NCBI GenBank assembly: GCA_037178675.1
Contig: JAYMGJ010000603.1
Coordinates: forward strand, 32,225-96,224
DNA from: Scleroderma bovista
Taxonomy: Eukaryota; Basidiomycota; Agaricomycetes; Boletales; Sclerodermataceae
DNA length: 64,000 nucleotides
Reading direction: 5' to 3'
Shown: positions 1 to 9,287 of the stretch, one piece after another
How the letters are laid out: each line of letters begins with the position of its first letter
How positions within the stretch are numbered: position 1 is the first letter of the stretch
Made by a program: the position numbers and the translations under genes
Notes under the pieces: generated by a model
Databases searched by the model: none
Told to the model about the DNA's origin: nothing
The model's input: only the letters and a program-made list of their open reading frames with translations

Positions 1-407
1 GATGACAAGAGAGCATCAGTAAGCAAGGGATGAGTCACTGCACAGCCAGAGGAGTCATTGATGCACAGTCATGGGAGGCTGTGTACCACAGGAACTTGAT
101 AGGCCAACAATGGGGAAGATCTGAGACAAATAGGGGGATTGATCTGAGACAGTACAGCCACAAGAAGGGTACCAGGGGTCCAGAGGTCTTTTGGGGGGTC
201 AGCATACACTAAGGTATAGTGCATGTGTTCTAGTGCTGCTGAAGTGCAACCATGGGGTCCCTTGACAAGCTCTCTTCTGGGAAAGAATGAGAGAGAGAGT
301 TCTTCTTCCTAACAGCACTATAAAGTGGGGGTATAACTGTCATGGTGCTGGAGGACACCATCTGAAAGTAGGAAAGCGGATAGAGTATTGAATTTGATGC
401 ATCCAGG

Positions 408-2348
408 TGTCAAGACTGGTTCTCCTCAACGATCTTACTAGGAGGTCCAGAGGTGCAGGGAACTAATGAGGAGGTAAGTCCAGACACTAGTAGGTGCTAG
501 TTAGTGCGGAGAGTCAAGTCCGGGTCAAACGAACAAAGTCCGGGCACTAGAGAAGCACAGGGAGTAAGTCCGGGTTTTTGTGGAGTAAGTCTGGACCACA
601 GGAAAGTGGTCCGGAGTTGAGTGCAGCTTGTCCGGAGTGAAGGACATCCCAGAGGTGGGATAAGTCCTGAGAGGTCTAGCATCGAGTCTGGGACAGAGGT
701 GGCTTTTGCCCTCGTGCGAGTAGGAGACTTGCTAGGATCGGACATAGGACCAAGGGGACAAGATAGGATGGAGGCCAGAGTTGGCTGGAGTTCAGGAGTG
801 CAGGTGAACAGATAGATTAGGAGAGCATAGTGGGTAGTACAGAGTGGGGAGTATCTTAGTCAAGATTTGATCTAAGGAAACTACTAGGCCAGAGTATAGT
901 AGTTTATATAGTAATGAGACTAGAGGTGAGTATATACGGTGACAAGTAAACATCTTAGTTGGGACAAGGGATGGAGCAGAAACGGACAGGAAAATAAAGC
1001 AGGTACAGGAAAATAAACCGGAGTGGGAGCAGACACAGGGAACTAGAGATACAGGGACGATGGAGGAAAAGCAGGGACAGTGAAGTAAAGGGAACTAGGT
1101 CGGAAGAGGACAGGTAAGGGTTGGAGGTGGACTTAACTAATGTTAAGTCCGGAGCGATGTCCAGGACCAGAGGAAGTGGAACTGGAGGAAGTGGGACCAG
1201 AGGAAGTGCAAGAGCGGAGGGAGTGTACAGCTGGAGGAAGGGCGGAGTAGCTGGAGGAAGGTCCGGAGTTGGACATGGAAATATCCAAAGCCATTGGTGG
1301 ACCTGACAGAGGGAGTGGAGCAGAACAGGAGCAGACCTGAGCCGGAGTTGGATGTACCAGCCAGAGTTGGGCTATGTTGCAGACAAGACCAAGGGAGTGG
1401 CCAGACTGAAACCGGAGTAGCGACAAGTGGTAGGTACAGGTTCGACATGGCAGAGTTAGACCACAGATGTGTCTAGAGGAAGACAGGGGTTAGTCCTGAG
1501 GTGGAGATGGACATAGTGACCAGAGTTGAGCTGGAGTGCAGCTATGAGGCTGGAGATGGCTGGACTGATCTGGAGTTGCGTCTATGCCTAAGGAGAGGTC
1601 AGGCAGGCCAGGGTTAGATGTCAGAACCGTTTCCTCCGACGAACTCCGACGCAAGCGGAGTTAAGTGCGAAGGGTTGTCGACGACAGGTGGAGGAGATGC
1701 GGAAGGGTTTGAGGACTTGGCTTCAGCGTATGTGCTGCGCCCTTGCGATACCTGCGTCCTCGTATTTCGGAGGACTAAGGGACAGAGAGACGGAGGTCCG
1801 ACGAAGGTCGGAGTTGCCAGAAGGCAGAGGAGACAGAGGAGGGCAGAGGAGAGTTCGCGGGAGGTATTCAAGCTGATATTCGAACTGAGGGACAATCCCC
1901 TCAGTGTGCGGAGTACTTATACTTTACATCGGGAATGTACAGTAACCGAGAAGCGGAGAGAAACACAGCGGAGACGTAGGTAAGAGTCTGCGGATGACAA
2001 ACGGATGAGTAACATACACGGAACGGAGATCAGTGATAAGCGTAACGGATCAAAAGGTTAACGGATCACAGCTATGAGTAACCATATCTAATCTAAAACG
2101 GGAACAAAGGAAACAGGAACAGAGACGGAACGGAAGCATACGATAACCGGAGGCATAGGCGCGGAACTATATACCAAAAGGAGACGGAGCGTCAATAGTC
2201 GGAGCGGAGATGGATACATAGCGTCGGAGGTGTGCGATTACGATCGGACTTGAGTTTACAACAGACTAGAGGCCTTGCGGAGTCACGAGGCGTCACGCGG
2301 TCGTGACATTAGACCAGAGTTGCGACTGGGAAAAGTATGGATATGACA
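408..2348 (-). repeat. LTR family C, solo, inserted in LTR-A
   Basis: On the minus strand it starts TGTCATATCC and ends CTTGACA, the usual TG...CA ends. It is bounded by an exact 5-bp duplication, ccagg at 403-407 and 2349-2353. It is the same family as the interrupted copy at 42041-45584. Without the nested LTR-D (1619-2308) it would be about 1.25 kb. No internal retrotransposon region follows, so it is most likely a solo LTR left by recombination. Confidence 0.85.
1619..2308. repeat. LTR family D (690 bp), solo, inserted in LTR-C
   Basis: It begins TGTCAGAACC and ends GTCGTGACA, flanked by exact 5-bp duplications ttaga at 1614-1618 and 2309-2313. The LTR-C copy at 42041 runs straight through the same site without it. 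It is much richer in CpG than the repeats around it, which suggests it arrived most recently. An ORF at 1618-1983 spans part of it but shows no recognisable domain. Confidence 0.85.
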
Positions 2349-3166
2349 CCAGGAAAGCGAGACAAACGACAGAGGAAGATGGACATGACAGGGGTCTGGG
2401 AGGAAGGGACCATAGGCAGAGGAATCAGGGGACACAGAGATGACCAGAGAAGACTTTTCAAGCTTGACAATAGATCTAAGATGACCAAAGTACGTCCTTG
2501 ACGCAGGACTGACGAGGAGAATGCACTGACTGAGAACAAGGGGGACTGAGGGAGCAGGCTGGAAGATATGTGCCAGGCAGTGCATGGGAACTCTGGGAGA
2601 GGCTGTCCTAAGAGCAGGACACAGTGGAGATCTGCAGCAATAGTGGAGAAATGATCCAGAGAAAATACAGACTCCATAGTGAGCAATGAGATGAATGTCT
2701 GGATTGTGAGGGGAATATCTCTGTGGGAAATAAATGGATTTGCATCAGAACTTGACAGTCAGATAGACCACACTCTGGGCTCTCTGACGGTATAGTCATG
2801 TGCCTGATAGCTTCAGAAATGGTGGAGCTATTCAAAATATCGGAATGCCAGCACTGGGTGCCTAAAAATGACATTTGGGTGCTAAAAATTGTTTCTTCTC
2901 TTTCTCCTTCATTTCTCCATCAATTCTTCAGCTTCTTTGATCGTTCTGGTATGGGGGTTGGACTGCAGAAGGGTGCATTCCTTTCTCATACCATAATTGA
3001 CATTATTCCTTCAGTTTCTTCTGCTTCTTGGTGGTTCTTGTGTGAGGGATGACTGCTGGATGTTGGCATTCATCTCTTGCATCAGGATAGTCTTCTTGTG
3101 TGATAGATGGCTATGATGAGGGTCTGTTGTGCTTATCCTTCACATAAGGATCATTCAATATAGGCA

Positions 3167-3709
3167 TTATCTTCCATGTTCACTGTACCAAACCTGTTTG
3201 GTGCGTGACAGCGCTCGGAGCATTCTGACCAGTAGCTTCTTTTTAGTGAACATTTCGTGTGGTGTGCAATTACTGGCAATTAAGGGTGTAGGTGCCTGGT
3301 TCAAGGTATGGGCAGTGTGCAGAAGGATGTCTCCCCAGTGCCTGCTGATCCAATCAGTGTCTGTCAACATTGTTTGGGCAGTTTTGAGTAGCCTGCTGGC
3401 TGTCTGTGCAGCCATGCTCTTGATTCCCAGTGCATGCTCATTTGCTACTTTGCAACTGATTCCTTTTGTGTTTAGGTAGGCTTGTAGGGTGTCAAACATC
3501 CTGTTGCCAATGTCAGCCATGTGGAAGTGAGCAGCATGCTTGCCCATTATGGTTTCAGCACAATCAATGTATTCTTGGGTAAATTTTAATATTTCTCCTT
3601 TAGACTTCATGAGCCTGACTATGACATGATGGGAATAGGTGTCAACAAAGGTGGCGAAGTAGTAGTTGCCCATCCGCATTGCCATATCAACAGGGCCACA
3701 AATGTTCAA
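3167..3709 (-). pseudogene. copia-type integrase core, truncated
   Basis: The 180-residue frame reads like a Ty1/copia integrase. It opens with a segment resembling the first catalytic Asp region (YYFATFVDTYSHH) and ends with TP-E, the usual GAG-pre-integrase/rve layout. The stretch near residue 95 that normally reads NG-AER-NRT is degraded (HALGIKSMAAQTASRLLKTA). The last residues run into LTR-A, so the C-terminus is lost. An integrase would join the cDNA copy to chromosomal DNA; this one cannot be functional. Confidence 0.75.
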
Positions 3710-4133
3710 GTATATTGTGTGCAGTGGGTGTGGATCTTCAGATTGCAGAGGTGCCCTCTTGGCATAGGTTGCCTCATTGGAGCATCATGCCATGGAGAGT
3801 ATGTATAGTGCATCCTTTTTATATGCTGTTCTGATTGTCTCTTGACTGTTCGTAATTTGGCAGGATTGTGTGCCAAAAATAACTTGAAGGTTGTGCCTAG
3901 CAAGACACGAGATGGACAGTAAATTCTTGTCCAATACTGGGACATGATAGACATCCCAGAGGGTTAAGACCCTTCAGTGACCATCTCCAATATATACCAA
4001 TAGACGAACATCTCCAGTTCCTGTTGCAGGGATGGTTCTGCTGTCCCCAAGACCAATGAGCTGGGGAGGCCACAATGGCTGATATGAATCAAATAAATGG
4101 TGTTCTGAGTACATGTGTGCAGACATGCCAGAA

Positions 4134-4355
4134 TCAATGATCCAGTCCCTTTGAGTAGGGGTGCTGGCTAGTCGTTGTGCTATAAACAGACAGTGGAGGT
4201 GAGTGGGTTAGTCCCACTTTCACAACATGAGCCACTAACTCCTTTTTCTCATCTGTTTTTTCTTTCAATGCATCATGTTTCTCCTTTGAACATTTGGTGG
4301 CCTTCTTCCAACACTCGTCCTTGATGTGGCTGTTTTTTGAGCAGTAAGTGCACAA
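4134..4355 (-). pseudogene. copia gag zinc knuckle segment
   Basis: The N-terminal residues CTYCSKNSHIKDEC fit the CX2CX4HX4C nucleocapsid knuckle, followed by a lysine-rich tail. This is the RNA-binding part of a copia gag polyprotein. It lies between the gag helical domain (4407-4751) and the integrase region, the expected order on the minus strand. Both flanks are out of frame or stopped. Confidence 0.7.
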
Positions 4356-4406
4356 TTTCTTTCCTTTATATTCCTTATCCCCCTTTCCCTTCCCTTTCCC
4401 TTTAGG

Positions 4407-4751
4407 TCATCCTGTTGTCTTCACAGTGAGAGCCATATGAGCAGAAGAAACCTCTCTCGACTTCTCTTCAATCAGGACCTGATTTATTACAGTGTCCATC
4501 GTAAGTTTGTCATTGGCGGCCATTAAAATGGTCTGCAGGGTGGAATATGAAGGTGGGAGCAAGATTACCATAGCAATCATGATAAGAGAGTCTTCGAGCA
4601 GCTGGCCAAGTGTCTTCAGCACATTGGCCTTTTGCCGCATGGAGTTTAACTGGGTCTCCATAGACTCATCATCTGAGAGCATGCTGCAGAAGAGCTCACT
4701 TATAAGGTATGTGATGGACTGTTTCCCTTTCCCCTCGTAATGCTCACTCAA
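4407..4751 (-). pseudogene. copia gag (UBN2-type) central segment
   Basis: The reading frame starting EHYEGKGKQSITYLISELF matches the UBN2-type gag of copia elements: a helical capsid-like domain with L/I heptads and a segment on SYSTLQTIL. The preceding part of the same domain is found at 5300-5045 after an insertion of about 290 bp. This domain builds the retrotransposon particle. Confidence 0.7.
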
Positions 4752-4756
4752 CTTTC

Positions 4757-5045
4757 TTGGAAAAAGTGTGTGGGGGTTGCTGCAGTGGACCTAAGGGACA
4801 GAAGCTGTGGTAGGAAATTGGTAACCCTGTAGTAACATCAGTAGATGTTCAAGCTACTGTATTAGAGTAATACCTGTAGTAACTACTACAAGTTAGTATG
4901 AGTAAAAGAGTGTGTAAAGGACTACTTACCCTCAGTAGATGGTCAAGCTACTGAGGGACTAATAGGAAAATACTACTGTGTATGTGCGCTAGGAAGGCTT
5001 ATGTAAGCCACACAGTCACGCACCTAAGTACCTAGTAACATGTGC
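4757..5045. other. ~290-bp insertion inside copia gag
   Basis: Gag sequence stops at about 5045 (minus-strand TSAEAWRKF) and resumes at about 4750 (EHYEGKGK). The intervening DNA has no coding potential and is rich in short repeats of the type gtagtaactac. On the minus strand it starts near TGTTACTAGG, so it may be a small LTR. I could not define a clean target duplication. Confidence 0.5.
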
Positions 5046-5300
5046 TGGTTAATTTACAACAAACTTCCTCCAGGCTTCTGCAGATGTAGTCATGTACAGC
5101 ACCCCACTAAGGGGCTCATCCTTTATGGTAAGAGTAATTTGGGTGTGGGCTTCTCAGTCCTTCAAGAGCCACTCTTTGCTTTCGATCGGGTGAGTCGTCT
5201 CATCTGGCTGGGCTTTGTCTCCACTAATGATATTCCATAGGCCTCAGACACCTAGAACCATTCAGACATGAAACTTCCACATCTGGAAGTTTGTTCTGTC
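5046..5300 (-). pseudogene. copia gag N-terminal segment with three TGA stops
   Basis: Reading on the minus strand gives NFQMWKFHV-stop-MVLGV-stop-GLWNIISGDK ... WLLKD-stop-EAHTQITL. The three TGA codons are at 5262-5264, 5244-5246 and 5154-5156. Copia gags normally have Arg at these places (for example KDREAH), so each is probably a former CGA. The frame is otherwise uninterrupted, which suggests decay by point mutation only. Confidence 0.7.
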
Positions 5301-5329
5301 ATTTTCCAGTGAAGGCACATCATACAAAC

Positions 5330-6049
5330 GACTTGAACCTGCAGATTTGACTGCTGCCAATGTGGCTACAGTCAAAGACTTCATTTTCCCAGCTGTTGAA
5401 GCTGAGGATGGGCCAGACATGTTTCACGTAGGAATAGTTTAGATAGTGCTGGTGCTTGTCTAGTTTTATAAGCCAGCAGGGCTCATAACCTTTTGTTAGC
5501 TGGGTTGCACAGGGAACTAGACAGAGGCTATAAGCTAAGTAGGTTAGTACTGAGTAACTAAATGAATGTGAGTATGTGTCTTACCTCAGTGCTTTGTCTT
5601 CGAACACTGAGGTGAAAAGAATCCCTGAGCAGATGAAAAATAGTCCATGCTTATGTAAGGATCCTCACCATACAAATAAGGAAACTATCAGTAAGCCTAA
5701 GGAATGGTAGTGAAGGAATAGGAGTTTCAACACCAACAACCTTGCACATTCTGCATTGTCAGGCCTGATTATAGAATTCTTCTACACTGGTGTCACATCT
5801 GTCAGAAAGCTATTCCCTGAAGTATTTGGAGCTGAGGTTCTGAGGGTTACCATTGCAATTTCTGCCACTGCAGTATTTTATTTCACCTTTTTCTCTTGCT
5901 GACAGGCTGTAATGGAACACACAGCTGAAGGTCATTCTTAATGAGATGGCATCTTTGAAGGGTGAGGTCAGTTTCAGGGTTGGCACCTACACCCCCATCT
6001 ACTTGGCCATTCTTGGGTTGATGACAAAATGTGACACTTCTGCCACACA
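5330..6049 (+). pseudogene. DUF6532-type fragment, cut by LTR-A
   Basis: Between 5740 and 5913 the plus strand encodes HSALSGLIIEFFYTG ... KLFPEVFGAEV, and 5975-6040 encodes a piece resembling YTPIYLAILGLMTKCD. Both resemble the minus-strand gene at 22.1-22.5 kb (FFYTGSNAVGNLFPEVF and VYADILGLMAKCD). This is the DUF6532 domain, common in Agaricomycetes and often found near transposons; its function is unknown. The two pieces are in different frames with stops between. The match ends where LTR-A begins at 6050. Confidence 0.55.
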
Positions 6050-6936
6050 TGCTGTCACACACCAAACAGGTTTGGTACAGTGAACATGGAAGATAATGCC
6101 TATATTGAATGATCCTTATGCAAAGGATAAGCACGACAGACCCTCATCGTAGCCATCTATCACACAAGAAGACTATCCTGATGCAAGAGATGAATGCCGA
6201 TGTCCAGCAGTCATCCCTCGCACAAGAACCACCAAGAAGCAGAAGAAACTGAAGGAATAATGTCAAGTATGATATGAGAAAGGAATGCACCCTTCTGCAG
6301 TCCAACTCCCATACCAGAACAGTCAAAGAAGCTGAAGAATTGATAGAGAAATGAAGGAGAAAGAGAAGAAACAATTTTTAGCACCCAAATGTCATTTTTA
6401 GGTGCCCAGTGCTGGCATTCTGATATTTTGAACAGCTCCACTGTTTCTGAAGCTATCAGGCACATGACTATACCGTCAGAGAGCCTAGAATGTGGTCTAT
6501 CTGCCTGTCAAGTTCCGATGTAAATCTGTTCATTTCCCACAAAGATATTCCCCCTGCAATCCAGACATTTGCTTCATTGCTCACTATGGAGTCCGTATTT
6601 TCTCTGGATCATTTCTCTGCTATTGCTGCAGATCTCCACTGTGTCCTGCTCTTAGGACAGCCTCTCCCAGAGTTCCTGTGCACTGCCTGGCACATATCTT
6701 CCCAGCCTGCTCCCTCAGTCCCCCTTGTTCTCAGTCAGCACGTTCTCCTTGTCAGTCCTGCATCAAGGACATACTTTGGACATCTTAGGTCTATTGTCAA
6801 GCTTAAAAAGTCTTCTCTGGTCGGCTCTGTGTCCCCTGAGCCATCAGCCTATGGTCCCTTCCTCCCAGGTACTTGCCATGTTCATCTTCCTCTGATATTT
6901 GTCTCACTTCCCTGGATGTGTTGAATTCAATACTCT
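6050..6936 (+). repeat. LTR family A, copy A2, 3'-truncated
   Basis: It starts TGCTGTCACAC and matches the first ~890 bp of the ~2.1-kb LTR-A, stopping after aatactct. It carries the LTR-embedded open frame (6490-6924) intact. The right end abuts the NLR gene's 3' portion and the left end abuts the DUF6532 fragment, so this insertion or rearrangement broke both neighbours. No target duplication was found, as expected if the 3' part was deleted. Confidence 0.8.
6490..6924 (+). CDS. open frame inside LTR-A (copy A2)
   Basis: A 144-codon frame with core LTMESVFSLDHFSAIAADL. The same frame is open in LTR-A copies A3, A5 and A6. It resembles no retrotransposon protein I recognise. It lies in the 5' (U3) part of the LTR, upstream of the LTR's own TATA-like box in complete copies. 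It has no obvious signal peptide or zinc motif, and the centre is hydrophobic and proline-rich. It could be a residual reading frame or a real LTR-encoded protein. Confidence 0.35.
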   Translation: MWSICLSSSDVNLFISHKDIPPAIQTFASLLTMESVFSLDHFSAIAADLHCVLLLGQPLPEFLCTAWHISSQPAPSVPLVLSQHVLLVSPASRTYFGHLRSIVKLKKSSLVGSVSPEPSAYGPFLPGTCHVHLPLIFVSLPWMC

Positions 6937-9040
6937 ATATGCACGGACTGGGGTTGATACATCAGCAATGCCACTCAGCAGGGCACCCATCGGGTTGAGG
7001 ATCACCTCGACATCAGAAAGATCATTGTCTGGGAAGTTGCACTGCATCACATCCAATGACTCCAGTGGGAGAGGCTCCTGGGTCCACAGTATTTGCCTCA
7101 TCACAGAGTGGAATTGCGCGCGTGCCTTTGGGTCGTTCTCGATGATGTCTCTCAGAATGGTAAGGTACATCTCATCCAAAAGTCCTTTTCCTGCGCCAAG
7201 TGAATCAGAGACCAGGTTCTCGTATCGCTCCATGGCTGTGAAACCACCCTTGCGTGATTTGATGAACTCGCAAGCCAACCGAGCCCACTCAAATAGCCCA
7301 TCCGCCAGCTGTACGAGACATGAAATTTGTTGGCCAGTGAAATGATCCATCAGTTTTTTTCCTAGCTGAGCAGAAACATACAGATGAATATCGTGTTCGG
7401 CACTCACGGTAGAGATATCATCCATGGATTTGGGTTTGATGTGTGGGACGTCCTGCAGGGCCTCCACGATGTCAGGTAAAGGGCAGGACGTAATGAGAAT
7501 ACAAATGCTGGACGGGAGCTTGGTAACCTGTGAGGAAGCGAGAATGCTGAGAATTCCTTTCCGGGAGGCCCCGTCACCGCTCTCATCGAGTGCGTCAATC
7601 ACAATGACCACCCGTTGGACCAAAAATGTTGCAGCTTTAGAAATGGGACCCAAGATGAACTTCTCCCAGTGTTGCTCCACATCGCACGTGGTGGATAACC
7701 CTTTATCACCTGCAATGACCTCGGCTAGAATCCGCTTGAAAGATGGGTCGCAATCAGCAAGATCATGTGCAATGGTAGTGAATATCTTTTTGTGGTGACG
7801 TTCCAACGGTTGATCATGAACGAAGCAGAAACACGACCCAAGGGCTCCAAGAGATTTAAACCAGCTGGCGATCGTATTGGCTATGGCCGACTTCCCTTTG
7901 CCTGTCTGGCCATGGAGCCACAATACACGAGTATCAGGCTTCGAATTATTGACCCAGTCTACAATGTCCGCCAGAATATCAACCCTCGTGCCTTCCAAAC
8001 AGAACTTCTTGGTGTCAAATGTAGCATTCTTCACATAGGCAAGCTGGTCAAGGGCAGCATTTTGACCTGCATGGAAATTGCTTAGGACAAGTCACAGCCA
8101 TGTGGAACCATCCTTACCCATCTTTGAGAGCTTATTCTCAATTTCATCGATATGGTTCTGGACATGACGGATAGCATCTTCCACGCAATAGACGCCATTT
8201 AGGACATGCCGAACCTTCTGCTGTATGTCTTTAACACCAATGTCCACGTGCTGCACATCCTTGCAGATGTCAGTGACAATGTTGCAAGTGTTCCCAACAT
8301 TGGCTGAGATATGGTCGGCCTTGTCATCGATCTCGTGAACGGTCGCCCAGGTATCCCGAGATATAAGGTCCCGACACTGCTGCATCAAGACATCCAGCGT
8401 GTTGCCATAGGTAGTAATCACAACGTCGGTTTCATGCCCAACATTCTTCATTAGTCTTGCCCCTTCATGAAGAGACATCAGCCTAACATTGAAACTCAAG
8501 TGTGAGTATGACATACAAAAGCTTTTGACTTTAGAATACTCCTGGATGAAGTTCACACATTTGCGCATCAGTTCGGAGATTTTCGACAGCGGTTCCTTTA
8601 TCTGGGTGACCTTTTCGAGGGTACCAGGCTTGATGAGGAAAGCATAGACATGGCTGATTTTTTCTAAGAGATCACAAACTGACTGATCCACGGTGACCTG
8701 TTTAATGATAGTCTGTCCACATATTACATATAATGCAATCTCGTATAAATTTGGGACGCACCTGAGCGGCCCATGAGAGTGCACATAAAGCTAGTTTCGC
8801 ATATGGGTGGATCTAAGCGCAGTTAGTGATGTGTGCACCAAAGGAAAGAGGACGCACATCAGAAATCGTCTGGACAACGGAGATGAAGACTTTAATGGGT
8901 CGAAGACATGAATTCACATCATTGAACAGATCCACAACAGATGGGGATATATTCATGGTATCGATCATCTTGTTCATGCCGTGCGACATATCTTTCATCT
9001 CCGATATACAGGGATTGAGGACGTTTATTTGGTGCTGCAT
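6904..9040 (-). pseudogene. NACHT-domain NLR (STAND NTPase), 3'-truncated by LTR-A
   Basis: Four exons join cleanly: 9040-8858, 8812-8762, 8712-8118 and 8066-6904, with GT-AG introns of 45-51 nt. Exons 1-3 (~276 residues) are a helical/coiled-coil effector-like region beginning MQHQINVLN and containing HPYAKLALCALSW, typical of Agaricomycete NLRs. Exon 4 has a P-loop GQTGKGKS (residue ~325), Walker B VVIVIDALDE and the NACHT lid region. NACHT proteins are nucleotide-switched receptors in fungal non-self recognition and cell death. The frame runs into LTR-A at 6936, so the usual C-terminal repeat sensor (WD40, ankyrin or TPR) is missing. The start codons of this gene and the transposase on the other strand are only ~250 bp apart. 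Confidence 0.85.
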
Positions 9041-9287
9041 ATCATCATCGTCATTCTCAATAGGAGGAACGTGAATGAGACTGCTGTGAACTCAGAACAC
9101 AATGCAAGATAACATACACCTAGACTCTGCGTGGGCGCAATGTCTGCTGCAGATGTGCCGGGGATAGGCACTGTTGCCTGCGGATGCAATCGCACAATCA
9201 CAAGGTTGATTGTCTTGCACAAACGCTACCTCTGAGCAAGCCAAACCTGGAGCAGGGAACCATTCCATCAAGACCAAGGTGGACATC
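9041..9287. promoter_or_regulatory. bidirectional intergenic region NLR / Tnp2
   Basis: A 247-bp gap between the NLR start (minus) and the first supported ATG of the Tnp2 gene (plus). It must hold promoter or 5' UTR for both, unless the transposase has an earlier exon here; a CTGCAG followed by Cys/His-containing sequence near 9170 would allow that. No clear TATA box. Confidence 0.4.

Larger units (their letters stand above)
1..3210 (-). repeat. LTR family A, copy A1, split by LTR-C
   Basis: Two blocks, 1-407 and 2349-3210, match successive parts of the LTR-A copies at 34915 and 46998 read in reverse. The copy continues off the left edge. At the right its 5' end (TGTCACGC on the minus strand) abuts a copia integrase frame. 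The middle is displaced by LTR-C. The ORF that other copies carry in this LTR has a one-base deletion here near 2560, so it is frameshifted. Confidence 0.85.
3211..5330 (-). mobile_element. Ty1/copia retrotransposon relic (gag to integrase)
   Basis: On the minus strand the order is a gag N-terminal part (about 5300-5045), gag continuation (4751-4407), a CCHC zinc knuckle (4355-4300) and the integrase core (3709-3211). Reverse transcriptase is absent because the element stops at the LTR-A boundary. Gag is split by about 290 bp of foreign sequence (4757-5045) and carries at least three TGA stops where copia gag normally has arginine. No pair of LTRs could be placed. It is a dead fragment. Confidence 0.8.

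Noticed and set aside
497..1476. Several overlapping 60-100-residue frames on both strands
   Set aside because: They lie wholly inside LTR-C, are Ser/Pro or Arg/Gly low-complexity and are not conserved as frames in the second LTR-C copy.
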